The notes under the pieces were generated by a model. The model saw only the letters and a list, made by a program, of their open reading frames with translations, was not told the DNA's origin and did not search any database. 44,278 nt of DNA, from the NCBI GenBank assembly GCA_012729785.1, contig JAAYCL010000004.1, positions 1 to 44,278 on the forward strand, written 5' to 3'. The translations under genes were made by a program, and so were the position numbers. The DNA is from Chlamydiota bacterium. Its GTDB lineage: Bacteria > Auribacterota > Tritonobacteria > UBA1439. This document shows positions 7,979 through 16,884 of the stretch, in pieces (positions within the stretch are counted from its first letter, which is position 1; every line of letters begins with the position of its first letter).

Positions 7979-8770
7979 TCAGCGATGCGTCGGCACCGCG
8001 TCCCGCCAGTCAAACGACCTCCGGTGCAGCGGGCAGGGGCCGTGTTCCCTGAGCGCCCGCAGATGCTCATCGGTGCCGTAGCCTTTGTGGCGTCTGAAGC
8101 CGTACGCCGGATAGTCGGCATCGAGGGCGCACATCAGGGCGTCGCGGTAGACCTTCGCGACGATGGAGGCCGCCGCGATGGAGAAGACGGTCGCATCGCC
8201 TCCGACGATCGCCTCCTGGGGGATGCCGATGCCGGAGATGACGCGCGCATCCACGAGGACGTGCTGGACGCGGAGGGAGAGGCCGAGGATGGCCAGGCGC
8301 ATCGCCTTGATCGACGCCCGGCGGATGTTCAAACGGTCGATCTCCTCGACGTCGACGGAGCCGATGCCGACGGCGAGCGCGGCGCCCCTGATGCGCGTGT
8401 CGAGCGCGACGCGGCGCGCGTGGTCGAGGCGCTTGGAGTCCCTGACGCCCTCGATGCGCACGCCGGGAGGGAAGACCACGGCGGCGGCGACGACGGGGCC
8501 CGCGAACGGCCCCACGCCGACCTCGTCCACCCCGGCGACGTAGGAGACTCCGCGGGCCCAGAGGGTCTTTTCGCGTTCGAGCATCGCCTCGATGCGCCGG
8601 GTCTCGTTCTCCCGCGCGGCGGCGCGGTTCCGTATCGCCGCGGCGATTCGGCGGACCCCCGCGCGCGGGTCGCGGTCGAGGAGGAGGAGCGTCTCCGCGG
8701 AGGGGGACTCTCCGCCGCGGAGGAACCTCGTCTCCAGGTCGCGGATCGAGAGCTTCGCGATCTCGGACAC
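7979..8770 (-). CDS. rnhB: Ribonuclease HII with altered GRG motif
   Basis: Removes RNA from RNA:DNA hybrids and single ribonucleotides from DNA. The protein (263 residues from GTG 8770) has the Firmicutes-type N-terminal extension (IRDLETRFLRGG...LLLLDRDPRAGVRRI). The catalytic core shows GVDEVG, VDAR, and the SIAAASIVAKVYRD signature, and it closes RRHKGYGTDEHL. The normally invariant DEVGRG is DEVGVG here, so the Arg of the GRG junction-recognition motif is replaced by Val. GTG 8770 stands behind GGGAGGGG; ATG 8833, five bases after the apgM stop, is the alternative and would add 21 residues. Confidence 0.85.
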   Translation of the reverse strand: MSEIAKLSIRDLETRFLRGGESPSAETLLLLDRDPRAGVRRIAAAIRNRAAARENETRRIEAMLEREKTLWARGVSYVAGVDEVGVGPFAGPVVAAAVVFPPGVRIEGVRDSKRLDHARRVALDTRIRGAALAVGIGSVDVEEIDRLNIRRASIKAMRLAILGLSLRVQHVLVDARVISGIGIPQEAIVGGDATVFSIAAASIVAKVYRDALMCALDADYPAYGFRRHKGYGTDEHLRALREHGPCPLHRRSFDWRDAVPTHR

Positions 8771-8838
8771 GATCCCCTCCCGCTGCCGGGCGGACCCTTG
8801 GTGCGGGCGCCGCGTCGGCCGCGTCCGCCGCATGCCCG

Positions 8839-10056
8839 TTACGCCCCGAACTTGGCCAGTTTGCGCGCGTGTGCGAGCAGGATCGGCATCAGGGCGACCG
8901 ACGGCCGGAGCCCCAGCGCCCCCGCCGCGCAGTGGCGTTCCGTGAACCGCGCCGCCCCGGCGGGCCGGGAGAACGGCGAGTGGATGAGCAGCGGCACCGG
9001 GTGCCACGAATGCATCGCGAGGCGTGCGGGCGTCGAGTGGTCCGCCGTGACGGCGAGCACGTCCGGCTTCAGGGCCAGAATCGCGGGGAGCATCGCGTCG
9101 AGCTCCTCGACCGCCGCCACCTTCGCCCGGAAGTCGCCGTCCTCCCCGCGGCTGTCGGTCTTCTTGAAGTGCAGGTAGAAGAAGGTGTGGGCGTCGAAGT
9201 TCCCGGCGAGCGCGTCGAGATCCTCGGCCGCGCTCGCGGTGTGCGGCCCCACCGTCATCCCGACGAGCCGGGCGAGGCCGCGATACATCGGGTACTGCGC
9301 GACCGCGAACGCGTCGAGCCCGTACCGGTCGGCCATCGTCGGGAGCGGCTCGTGCTTCGCGAACCCGCGGAGGAGGAGCATGTTCCCGTTCTTCTCCCCC
9401 GCGAGGAGTTGCGCGGCGCGCGCGACGAGCTCGTTCACGATCGATGCGGTTTTCTCCGCCGCGGGCGCGCAGGCGCGCGCGGGGAGGGGGGGGACGCCGA
9501 GCTCCTGCGGATCGGTGTCGTGGATCTCGCCGGAGAGCCCGTCCCCCCTGAGGACGAGCAGCCCCCGATGCTCCTTCACCGTCTCGATGAAAAGCTCGCA
9601 GCCCTCGGGGGCCTTGAGGCCGGCGCGCAGCAGCCCCACGAGCCGCCGGTTCTCCTCGGTGCTGGGGCGTCCGGCGCGCCGGTCGACGAGGTTCCCGCCG
9701 CCGTCGACGGTGGCGAAGTTGAACCGCGCCGCGACGTCGCGCCCGGTGAGCGGGAAGTCGATGCCGAGCCCCTCGAGGACGCCGCGGCCGATGTTGTACC
9801 GCACCGGGTCGTAGCCGAAGAGGGCGAGGTGCGCGGGGCCGCTGCCGGGGGTGACGCCGGGCCCCACCGGTTCGAGGAGGCCGAGGGAGGAGACGGGGGC
9901 GAGGAGGTCGAGGTTGGGCGTGCCCGCCTCCTCGAGTTCCGTGAGGCCCACGTGTTTCGCCGGAAGTCCCCCGAGCCCGTCCGCGACGACGAGCACGATC
10001 CTGCTCCCCGTCTTCTCGACCAGGCCCCCGATCAGTCCCGCGTAGTCCCCGTTCAT
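8839..10056 (-). CDS. apgM: 2,3-bisphosphoglycerate-independent phosphoglycerate mutase, archaeal type
   Basis: Interconverts 3- and 2-phosphoglycerate in glycolysis/gluconeogenesis (EC 5.4.2.12) using two metal ions and a phosphoserine intermediate. The 405-residue ApgM-type protein shows VVADGLGG (first metal Asp), the nucleophile region TPGSGPAHLALFGYDP, FNFATVDGGG, and the C-terminal alkaline-phosphatase-superfamily motifs TADHSTP and HSWHPVPLLI. ATG 10056 follows seven G bases, giving a good ribosome binding site; the upstream extension is not conserved. It is the first gene of a leftward run through rnhB, archease, rtcB, amrS and the Mth938-like gene. An extended -10 element lies just upstream. 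Confidence 0.93.
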   Translation of the reverse strand: MNGDYAGLIGGLVEKTGSRIVLVVADGLGGLPAKHVGLTELEEAGTPNLDLLAPVSSLGLLEPVGPGVTPGSGPAHLALFGYDPVRYNIGRGVLEGLGIDFPLTGRDVAARFNFATVDGGGNLVDRRAGRPSTEENRRLVGLLRAGLKAPEGCELFIETVKEHRGLLVLRGDGLSGEIHDTDPQELGVPPLPARACAPAAEKTASIVNELVARAAQLLAGEKNGNMLLLRGFAKHEPLPTMADRYGLDAFAVAQYPMYRGLARLVGMTVGPHTASAAEDLDALAGNFDAHTFFYLHFKKTDSRGEDGDFRAKVAAVEELDAMLPAILALKPDVLAVTADHSTPARLAMHSWHPVPLLIHSPFSRPAGAARFTERHCAAGALGLRPSVALMPILLAHARKLAKFGA

Positions 10057-10085
10057 CGATCCCCCCCCTGTGCCGTCCGGTCCAT

Positions 10086-10094
10086 AGTCTAGCA
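10086..10094 (-). promoter_or_regulatory. Extended -10 promoter candidate for apgM run
   Basis: On the minus strand TGCTAGACT matches the extended -10 form TGnTAnnnT. It would place the transcription start about 20-25 bases before ATG 10056. No clear -35 box is seen. Confidence 0.45.
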
Positions 10095-10185
10095 CACGAC
10101 CGGGGCGAGGTACACGGGGAGGAGGAGCCGGGTGCCCGGGGTTTTTACGGGGGGAGGCGCGCGCGCGCGGGCCGCGCCCCCGGCG

Positions 10186-11946
10186 TCACGGAACGACGGC
10201 GAACGGGGTGTGCGCGAGGTTGCTCGTGCGCGAGGCGCCGTCCAGCGGGCCGGCGCCGGGGGCGGTGAGCACGGCGTACCAGGCGTACGGGCCGGAGGGG
10301 AGGGACTCGGTCACTGGAAATGCGCCGACCTGCGCGTCCATGTCGTCCGTCACGCCGAGACCCGTCGCGATGGGAACGGGGGACGGCGACCATCGCCCCC
10401 CCGGCGCGAGAAAGAAGAGCCGGCCGCCGGGGAGGAGCGCGGCGACGTAGCCGTCGCAGACGGTATGCGCGGATTGCGCGCCGGCCCCGACGATCGCGGA
10501 GAGTTCCAGCCGCCCGCCGGGGGAAAACGCGTTCCCGTTCAGCACGAGGGAGACGGAGTGAAGATCCGGGTCCGTCACGGGGGGCGGCTCCACGGTTCCG
10601 GGGGAGAGCGTCCTGTACAGGTTCAGCCTGCCGGAGGTACGGACCATTCCCCGGAGTGGAGCGAGCGTTTCCGCGCCGTCGAGTATCTCCGATATGATCT
10701 CCGTGTTGCTCGCGCCGGGGGTGCGGGCCCAGGCCAGGGCCGCCGCGCCGGAGACGTGCGGGGCCGCCATGGAGGTGCCGCTCATCAGCCTGTATCCCCC
10801 TCCCGGCACGGTGGAAAGTATCTCGTCGCCGGGGGCGGCGATGTCCACCGACTGCGGGCCCCAGCACGAGAACCAGGCGAGGTTTCCGTTCCGGTCCGTG
10901 GCGGCGACGGAGATCACGTTCGGGGACGGGGAGCTCGACGGGTAGATGGGGGCGGCGTCGTTGTCGCTCGAGGAGTTCCCGGCGGCCGCCACGACGATCG
11001 CCCCCGCCGCATCCGCCGCGCGTATCGCATCCTCGAGCGCCTGCGAATACACATTCAGTCCCCACGAGCAGGAGATCACCCGCGCCCCGGCCTTCGCCGC
11101 GTAGTCGATCGCCTGCACCGCTCCTCCCAGCGACCCGGCGCCGTCCGGTCCCATGAAGCGGAGCGGAATGAGGCGCGCCTTCCAGCCGACGCCCGTCACC
11201 CCGCGGCCGTTGTCGCCCGCCGCCCCGATGATCCCCGCGACGTGGGTTCCGTGGCCGTATGCGTCCCCGGGGGCGTTGTCGCCGGAGAAGAAGTCCCATC
11301 CCCGCACGTCGTCGACGAAACCGTTGCCGTCGTCGTCGATCCCGTTTCCGGGGACCTCGCCGGGGTTCGTCCAGATGTTGGCGGCGAGGTCCTCGTGCTC
11401 GTAGTCGATGCCGGAATCGACGACCGCCACGGGGACCTCCCCGCCGGTGAGGATCTCCCACGCGGCCCGGGCGTCTATGTCGCCGCGCCCGTCAGCCTCC
11501 GCGAGGGCGTAGAGTTCCCCGAAGAGCGGGTCGTCGGGGATCTTCTCGGCATGGATGATGTAGTTGGGCTCGGCGTACTCCACGAGGTCGGGCGCCTCCG
11601 CGCGGAGCTCCGCGGCGGCCTCCTCCTCGGTCAGGCCGGCGGGAATCGGCATGCGCCAGAGGCCGCCTCTCGAGACGCGGGCGGCGGAACTCTTCCGGAC
11701 GGCTGCCGAGCGCGCGGGGAGCGCGGCGGGGGACGCGGCGGCGCGCATCTTCACGAGGATCTCCCCCGCAACGCGGGGGCAGCGGTCGGCTGCGGACATC
11801 CCGGCGCTTGTCCGGGGTAGGGCGGGGGAGGGGAGGAGGCAGATGCAGCCGGCGAAGGCCCCCGCAAACAACCGGATGACGGTGTCGAAATGCCGGGCAA
11901 TTCTCTTCCGGCAGGGTACGGCGTGGACGAGCGTAGGCGCAACCAT
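10186..11946 (-). CDS. Exported subtilisin-like serine protease (S8) with C-terminal beta domain
   Basis: A 586-residue exported protease. A basic N terminus and hydrophobic stretch (about 22-45) act as signal or anchor. An inhibitor-like propeptide (about 60-130, ending YAEPNY) is followed by the S8 catalytic domain with Asp in VAVVDSGIDYEHEDL (about 174), His in GHGTHVAGI (about 233) and Ser in SGTSMAAPHVSGAA (about 388). A calcium-type insertion, NGIDDDGNGFVDD, follows the Asp motif. After a PPP linker, residues about 455-586 form a beta domain resembling the C termini of the proteins at 142, 12667 and 26076. The short leader carries a c-di-GMP-I-like riboswitch ending about 18 bases before the start codon. 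Substrate is unknown; shedding of surface proteins is one possibility. Confidence 0.9.
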   Translation of the reverse strand: MVAPTLVHAVPCRKRIARHFDTVIRLFAGAFAGCICLLPSPALPRTSAGMSAADRCPRVAGEILVKMRAAASPAALPARSAAVRKSSAARVSRGGLWRMPIPAGLTEEEAAAELRAEAPDLVEYAEPNYIIHAEKIPDDPLFGELYALAEADGRGDIDARAAWEILTGGEVPVAVVDSGIDYEHEDLAANIWTNPGEVPGNGIDDDGNGFVDDVRGWDFFSGDNAPGDAYGHGTHVAGIIGAAGDNGRGVTGVGWKARLIPLRFMGPDGAGSLGGAVQAIDYAAKAGARVISCSWGLNVYSQALEDAIRAADAAGAIVVAAAGNSSSDNDAAPIYPSSSPSPNVISVAATDRNGNLAWFSCWGPQSVDIAAPGDEILSTVPGGGYRLMSGTSMAAPHVSGAAALAWARTPGASNTEIISEILDGAETLAPLRGMVRTSGRLNLYRTLSPGTVEPPPVTDPDLHSVSLVLNGNAFSPGGRLELSAIVGAGAQSAHTVCDGYVAALLPGGRLFFLAPGGRWSPSPVPIATGLGVTDDMDAQVGAFPVTESLPSGPYAWYAVLTAPGAGPLDGASRTSNLAHTPFAVVP

Positions 11947-11963
11947 GATCGCACTCTTACCCC

Positions 11964-12092
11964 TGGCAGCTGACTGCCGTATTCGGGAATTAGCCCGAAC
12001 GTAGGCTCTGAAGCTTTGCGTCCGGCCCGTGCTTCAAGGCCGGTCGGGGTGTTACCCCGTCCCACCCTTTCGGATGGGTTGCCTTTTTCAGG
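11964..12092 (-). promoter_or_regulatory. c-di-GMP-I (GEMM-I)-like riboswitch with a two-hairpin insertion
   Basis: Read on the minus strand it begins AAAAAGGCAACCC, then a 7-bp stem closed by a GAAA tetraloop (CCCAUCC-GAAA-GGGUGGG), then GGACG. It resumes as GACGCAAAGC, followed by CCUACG...UACGG, which looks like a GAAA tetraloop receptor, and ends ACGGCAGUCAGCUGCC, which closes P1 with GGCA. These are the marks of the GEMM-I aptamer. Two extra hairpins (stems CGGGGU/ACCCCG and CCGGCC/GGCCGG, about 45 bases) separate GGACG from GCAAAGC. The element ends about 18 bases before the subtilase ATG, so control of translation is plausible. Ligand and function are inferred from sequence only. Confidence 0.7.
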
Positions 12093-12666
12093 GGACGAGC
12101 CCGATCGCACGTCAGGAGCGCCCCCCGAGCCAAAGACCGTTATGTTGTATCGATCGGTTTCGAGCGTGCCGCTCGTATCCCTCCCGTTCAATCCACTTGA
12201 AAGTTACCTGCAATGTGACGGTCCGTCAAGGGCACCGGGGATTTTCGGAACCTTCGGAATCAGAGGGCGACGAAGCATGATTCGGGGCGGAGGATTGGGG
12301 GGCGTGCGGGTGGAAATGGCGCACGGGCCGCGGGAGGGCGCGGAAGAAGAACCGGGACGGCGTCTCGCGGCATGCCTGCGGCGGCACGAACGCCGGATTT
12401 CGCGTCTCTTCGCGCCCTCCCGCGGCCTCGTCGCGCAACGTGGACAGACGGGTCCCGGCGCGAAGCTTCCGCCTGTCCGGTGAAGCCGCACGGGCACGCG
12501 CAGCGAGGATCCGCGCCGGGAGGCTGCGCGCTTACACGGGCGCGGGGTGGAAGCGGCGGGGAGAGGGAGGCGGGAACTTCTCTGCACGGTCAGCGGGGAG
12601 ACGCTCTGGAATGCAGGGCATTCCGTTGCCGCGATCTCCCCGTTGCCGTGCCATCACGCCGTCCGT
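12093..12666. other. Long spacer between the DUF11 protein gene and the subtilase riboswitch
   Basis: About 570 bases without a convincing gene. On the minus strand a sigma-70-like pair TTGACG (12224-12229) and TAACTT (12201-12206) with 17-bp spacing could drive the subtilase transcript. A weaker sigma-54-like string, TGGCTCGGGGGGCGCT, lies at 12117-12132, just before the riboswitch. A nested palindrome lies at 12595-12641. Short open frames here have biased, low-complexity products and no ribosome binding sites. Confidence 0.5.
12595..12641 (-). terminator. Nested palindrome downstream of the DUF11 protein gene
   Basis: Outer arms GGGGAGA (12595-12601) and TCTCCCC (12635-12641) enclose a perfect inner stem GGAATGC-AGG-GCATTCC (12608-12624). 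It lies about 25 bases past the stop codon on the minus strand. It could terminate transcription, but there is no U-tract, so a Rho-independent role is uncertain. Confidence 0.4.
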
Positions 12667-14805
12667 CTAGGGTACCAGACGCACGGTCGTTATGTCGAAG
12701 CCCAGAACGTCCTTTTCGTCGGGCGGGACGCCCGCCGGCATGATCCTGAGCGCCACTGCGTAGTTGCCGAACGCGGTGCACGCGGTGTGCGTGAAGAGGA
12801 CGCCGCACCAGTAGTCCTGGATGAATATCCCGCTGTAGTACGGAACGAACCCCTTCAGGATGATATTGCCGTACAGCACGGAGTAGATCGTCCCGCCCGG
12901 AGCCCTGACCAGCAGGTACAGGTCGAACGGGTTGTCCTGGACCATTGCCTTGAGCGGCAGGCAGGCGGAGACGGTGATCGTATCCCCCGGATGCGCCTCA
13001 TAGGTTGACAGGTTCATTGTCATCCTGTCGCACACGCAGATCCGTGGCGTTGGCGTGGGTGTAATGACCACGAACGGCGTGGTCGTAGGCCAGGGTGTCG
13101 GTGTGGGGGTCAGTGTCGGCGTCTGTGTGGGCGTGTTGGTCGGCGTGTTCGTGGGCGTGTTGGTCGGCGTTTGTGTCGGCGTCTCGGTGGGCGTCTCCGT
13201 GGGCGTGGGCGTGATCGTCGGCGTCTCGGTGGGCGTCTCCGTGGGCGTGGGCGTGATCGTCGGCGTCTCGGTGGGCGTGACGGTCGGCGTACTGGTCGGA
13301 CAGAGCACTCCGGTCGGCTCGGAGGCGCTGTTGTTGCTCGGGTCGGGGTCAGCCGTAAGGGCGGAGACGCTCGCATTATTGCACAGGTCTTCGGTCCCGT
13401 CGCACGGGCCTGTTCCGCCTGCACCGGTTGTCGAAGCCGAGGGAAGCACATCGACGGTGATGGATATGGCCGCGGTCTCGCCGGGAAGCATGAAGCCCAG
13501 ATCGAAGGTGAGTGTCTGCCCGACCTGGTCGACCGGGGAGGGGACCGCACTGACGAACGAAGTGTCGGGATCCAGCGTGTCGGTGACCGTGACCTGGTTC
13601 GCGACGGTGTCCGCGGAATTGTTGGTGACCTCCACGGTATAGGTGAATCGATCCCCGCAGTAGACCGGGTCGCGGTCGTCGCTCTTGACGATCGAGAGGT
13701 CCGCGTTGGAGGTAATGAACTCCTGCACCCTTTGGACCGGGACCGTCTGGCTCCCCGTGCTGATGGCCGCTCCGCTGCCCGAAACGGCGCTGATCAGGCG
13801 CGATGGGACGTTGCCGGAAACCTTCGGGGGGAACGGCATGGGGTTCGCGAGGACGAGCCATATCTCGACCACGACCTCGTCGCCGTCGTCGAGCCCGCTG
13901 ATACCGAACGTCCCCTGGATCTCGTCCGCGGTGGTGAGCCACGAGTACGAGTCCACCTTCTCGTCCCCGTCGAGGTTCAGATTCGCCCCGTCGCTCGTGT
14001 CCACGAACGCGCACAGGACCCCGTACGCCGCGTCGTAGCCGAACGGGGCGCCCGATGTCATCTCCGTATTCCACCCCGCGACGAATGATATAGCCCCTCC
14101 GTCCGCCGCGGTGTCTCCCGACACGCGGATCAGGATCTCGAACGGAACGATCTGGCCGAGGCCGAGCGTGGCCGGAGCGAGCGACTCGATCGACTGTTTC
14201 GGGTAGCCGAACGTCGCCTCATCGACCCCTTGCCCCGGGGGCGGGTCGATCGGGTCCTCCGCCGTCCCCTGCGAGCCGGAGGGCGCCGGGCAGACGATCT
14301 CCGAGGGGAGGAGCTTCATGTAATCCTCCGGTTCGGCCGCGCTGAAGTTGAGGGCGTAGGAGACGTTGGCATCGATCGAGAGCGCCAGGTTGGCGTAGTC
14401 GACCGCCTCGTCGGCCTGCGCGCCGAGTATCACCTCCTGCTCGGCGGGGGCCGCCTCCCCGAACTCCGGGGTGCCGGAGTACTCCTGCACAATCATGTAA
14501 TCTCCGCCCTGAAGCGCGGGGAACACCAGGGTCCCATCCGGGCCGGTGGTCGCCGCGCCCACCTGTTCCCAGGCGCCCGATTGCAGCCCGTGCAGGGAGA
14601 AGACGCCGAGCTCGAGGGGCGGCTCCTCCTCGTCGCGCACGCCGTTCCCGTTCAGATCCCCGTACGAGTTCACCAAAATCGCCGAGGAACCGCCGTTCTC
14701 CTGCGGTTGCAGCGGCGGCGGGGCGAGCAGCAGGACCGTCGCCGCGGCCAAGGCGAGGCGGATATCCAGCCGCCTTGCATCTCGGGCAAATCGTTTCATT
14801 TTCAT
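12667..14805 (-). CDS. Exported SdrD-B-like/DUF11 protein with long Thr-Pro linker
   Basis: A 712-residue exported protein. After a signal peptide (about 1-35) an SdrD-B/Cna-B-like domain follows ([20 protein letters not shown]...[12 protein letters not shown], about 47-110). Next is a ~240-residue domain of unknown type, then a DUF11 repeat ([20 protein letters not shown]...[11 protein letters not shown], about 368-490). A 90-residue linker of TPT.TPT repeats leads to a C-terminal beta domain (about 593-712, starting CDRMTMNLS, ending TTVRLVP). Such proteins are usually cell-surface or extracellular adhesion or structural proteins. ATG 14805 follows GGGGGAAG. It lies 39 bases after the stop of the GspE/PilB-type gene and is probably co-transcribed with it, which would link it to pili or secretion. 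Confidence 0.8.
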   Translation of the reverse strand: MKMKRFARDARRLDIRLALAAATVLLLAPPPLQPQENGGSSAILVNSYGDLNGNGVRDEEEPPLELGVFSLHGLQSGAWEQVGAATTGPDGTLVFPALQGGDYMIVQEYSGTPEFGEAAPAEQEVILGAQADEAVDYANLALSIDANVSYALNFSAAEPEDYMKLLPSEIVCPAPSGSQGTAEDPIDPPPGQGVDEATFGYPKQSIESLAPATLGLGQIVPFEILIRVSGDTAADGGAISFVAGWNTEMTSGAPFGYDAAYGVLCAFVDTSDGANLNLDGDEKVDSYSWLTTADEIQGTFGISGLDDGDEVVVEIWLVLANPMPFPPKVSGNVPSRLISAVSGSGAAISTGSQTVPVQRVQEFITSNADLSIVKSDDRDPVYCGDRFTYTVEVTNNSADTVANQVTVTDTLDPDTSFVSAVPSPVDQVGQTLTFDLGFMLPGETAAISITVDVLPSASTTGAGGTGPCDGTEDLCNNASVSALTADPDPSNNSASEPTGVLCPTSTPTVTPTETPTITPTPTETPTETPTITPTPTETPTETPTQTPTNTPTNTPTNTPTQTPTLTPTPTPWPTTTPFVVITPTPTPRICVCDRMTMNLSTYEAHPGDTITVSACLPLKAMVQDNPFDLYLLVRAPGGTIYSVLYGNIILKGFVPYYSGIFIQDYWCGVLFTHTACTAFGNYAVALRIMPAGVPPDEKDVLGFDITTVRLVP

Positions 14806-14844
14806 GCGCTTCCCCCGTCGTTGGCTTCAATCGCGGCGCGCGCC

Positions 14845-16812
14845 TTAATCCTCCGGCGTGACCCGCAGTATTTCCCCGATCGTCGTCAGTCCCTCGAACG
14901 CCTTTTCCAGGCCGACCATGCGGAGCGTCTTCATCCCGTCGCGCACGGCGGCGCGCTTGATTTCGTTCGCCGGCACCCGGGCGGAGATGAGGGCGCTGAT
15001 GGCGTCATCCACCGTCAGCGCCTCGATGAGCGCGAACCTTCCGCTGAAGCCGGTGTGCATGCAGGCGGGGCAGCCGGCCCCCTCGCGCAGGGAGGGCGTC
15101 CCCGCGACGTTTGAGCGGGGACCGACCATGCCGCCAAGCTCATCCTCGGATACGTGCGCCTCCCGGCCGCACTTGGCGCAGATCCTCCGCGCGAGCCGCT
15201 GCGCCGCCACGAAGCGCAGGGACGAGGAGAGCAGGTACGGCTCCACCCCCATATCGATGAGCCGCGTGATCGCGCCCGCGGCGTCGTTCGTGTGCAGCGT
15301 GGAGAAGACGAGGTGGCCGGTAAGGGCCGCCTTGACGGCGATCTCCGCGGTCTCGTAATCCCTGATCTCCCCGATCATGATGACGTTGGGGTCCTGTCGG
15401 AGGATCGACCGGAGCCCCGCGGCGAAGGTGAGCCCTATTTCCGGGCGGGCCGCGACCTGGTTGATTCCCTCGATCTCGTACTCGATCGGGTCCACCACCG
15501 TCACGATGTTGATCCCCGGCTTGTTGATCTCCCGGAGCGCCATATAGAGGGATGTCGATTTCCCGCTTCCGGTGGGCCCGGTCATGATGATCATCCCGTG
15601 CGGCGCGCTGGCCGCGCGGCGGAACTCCTCGAGCCCGCGCGCATGGAAGCCGAGCGTATCAAGAGAGAACCCCTTGAGCGCCAGGGTGTCGAGCACGCGG
15701 ATGACGATCTTTTCGCCGTAGCCCGTCGGGAGGCACGATACCCTGAAGTCGATCTCCCGCCCCTCCACCTGGGCCCGGAACCTTCCGTCCTGCGGGCGCC
15801 GACGCTCGGCGATATCCATCTCGGACATCACCTTGATCCGCGAGACGATCGCGTTGTGCATCTGAAACGGCGGCGGCGACTCCTCCTGGAGCACGCCGTC
15901 GACGCGGAACCGGAGGCTGGTCGTTTTGCTCTGGGGCTCGATATGGATGTCGCTCGCCCGCACCATCACCGCGTGTCGCAGCATGCAGTTGACCGTCCGG
16001 ATGACGGAGGAGCTCCCCGATGCCGCCAGAACCTCGTTGAGGTCGATCTCCTGCGGCTGGCGCGCGGCAAAGGAGATGCCCGGCACCGGATCGAGCGCCT
16101 CCCCGGCGATTTCCTCGATTGCCACCTTGAACGAGTAGAACGCCTCGAACCTCTGGCAGAAGTCGTCATGGGTGCAGAGCACCGGGGCGATATCGAGGCC
16201 GGTGATCTCGTGTATGTCGTCGGCCGCCAGGATGTTGAACGGGTCCACCATCGCCAGGGTGAGCCGCCGGCGCATCGCCGCGATCGCCAGCACCTGATAG
16301 CGCATCGCGATGTGCCGCGGGATAAGGGGCACAACGTCGGGGACAGGCGTGAAGCGGTTGAGATCGAGCGGGGGGATGCCGATACGGCTCGCGCAATCGG
16401 CGGGAGGGGGGAGCTCCCCGCTTCCCGCGGCGGGGTTGTGCGCTGTCTGTGTCCACGCTCGCGCCGCGCCGTAGTTCGCGGCGAGCGCAGCATCCAGCTC
16501 ATCCGGGGCGGAGTAGAAACAGAGGATCGTGCCTCCCGCAAGCCTCTGCATAACGGCAAGGACGGCATCGTCCAGATCGCAGTCGCTTGCCACCGTCACG
16601 ACCGAGCCGTGCCGATCGATCGGCATCACGCGGTGTTGCCGCGCAAACGATTCCGGTATGACGCTGAGAAGCGCGACATTGACCTCGATCCGGGAGAGGG
16701 GGAGATACGGGTATCGGTACTGGCAGGCGATAGTTGGCCCGGGCAGTCTGGGAGCGATGAACGATGCGACACGTGAGGTTCCCCGGGGCTGTAATTCCCT
16801 GCGCATGTCCAT
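14845..16812 (-). CDS. GspE/PilB-type secretion or pilus-assembly ATPase
   Basis: Hexameric ATPase powering type IV pilus extension or type II secretion at the inner-membrane base. The N-terminal half carries two GspE-N-like domains (PYLPLSRIEVNVALLSVIPE and DVVPLIPRHIAMRYQVLAIA). Then come Walker A GPTGSGKST, the Asp box FRVDGVLQEE, Walker B VIMIGEIRDYETAEIA and the His box STLHTNDAAGAITRL. A four-Cys zinc motif (CAKC ... CPAC) is typical of PilB/GspE. ATG 16812 is chosen for its AGAGGGGG ribosome site; GTG 16836 has none. A near-consensus sigma-54 promoter ends about 60 bases upstream. PilB versus GspE cannot be decided, because no other pilus or secretion genes are in the window. Confidence 0.9.
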   Translation of the reverse strand: MDMRRELQPRGTSRVASFIAPRLPGPTIACQYRYPYLPLSRIEVNVALLSVIPESFARQHRVMPIDRHGSVVTVASDCDLDDAVLAVMQRLAGGTILCFYSAPDELDAALAANYGAARAWTQTAHNPAAGSGELPPPADCASRIGIPPLDLNRFTPVPDVVPLIPRHIAMRYQVLAIAAMRRRLTLAMVDPFNILAADDIHEITGLDIAPVLCTHDDFCQRFEAFYSFKVAIEEIAGEALDPVPGISFAARQPQEIDLNEVLAASGSSSVIRTVNCMLRHAVMVRASDIHIEPQSKTTSLRFRVDGVLQEESPPPFQMHNAIVSRIKVMSEMDIAERRRPQDGRFRAQVEGREIDFRVSCLPTGYGEKIVIRVLDTLALKGFSLDTLGFHARGLEEFRRAASAPHGMIIMTGPTGSGKSTSLYMALREINKPGINIVTVVDPIEYEIEGINQVAARPEIGLTFAAGLRSILRQDPNVIMIGEIRDYETAEIAVKAALTGHLVFSTLHTNDAAGAITRLIDMGVEPYLLSSSLRFVAAQRLARRICAKCGREAHVSEDELGGMVGPRSNVAGTPSLREGAGCPACMHTGFSGRFALIEALTVDDAISALISARVPANEIKRAAVRDGMKTLRMVGLEKAFEGLTTIGEILRVTPED

Positions 16813-16868
16813 GGACGCGCCCCCTCTGCGTGGCACCGAAGCCGTGCCACGACCTGCATGTCTGGAAT

Positions 16869-16884
16869 CGCATACGCTGTGCCA
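16869..16884 (-). promoter_or_regulatory. Sigma-54 (-24/-12) promoter of the GspE/PilB gene
   Basis: The minus strand reads TGGCACAGCGTATGCG, matching TGGCACRNNNNTTGCW except at two positions, with GG and GC at correct spacing. Transcription would start near 16858, 46 bases before ATG 16812. Confidence 0.75.

Noticed and set aside
12204-12587. Possible 127-residue gene on the minus strand in the spacer
   Set aside because: The product is Arg/Pro/Ser-rich low-complexity sequence typical of high-GC shadow frames, with no ribosome site or recognisable family.
13055-13642. Plus-strand frame rich in VGVSVGV repeats
   Set aside because: This is the antisense of the Thr-Pro linker of the DUF11 protein. 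The valine-glycine repeats are a mirror of the TPT codons.
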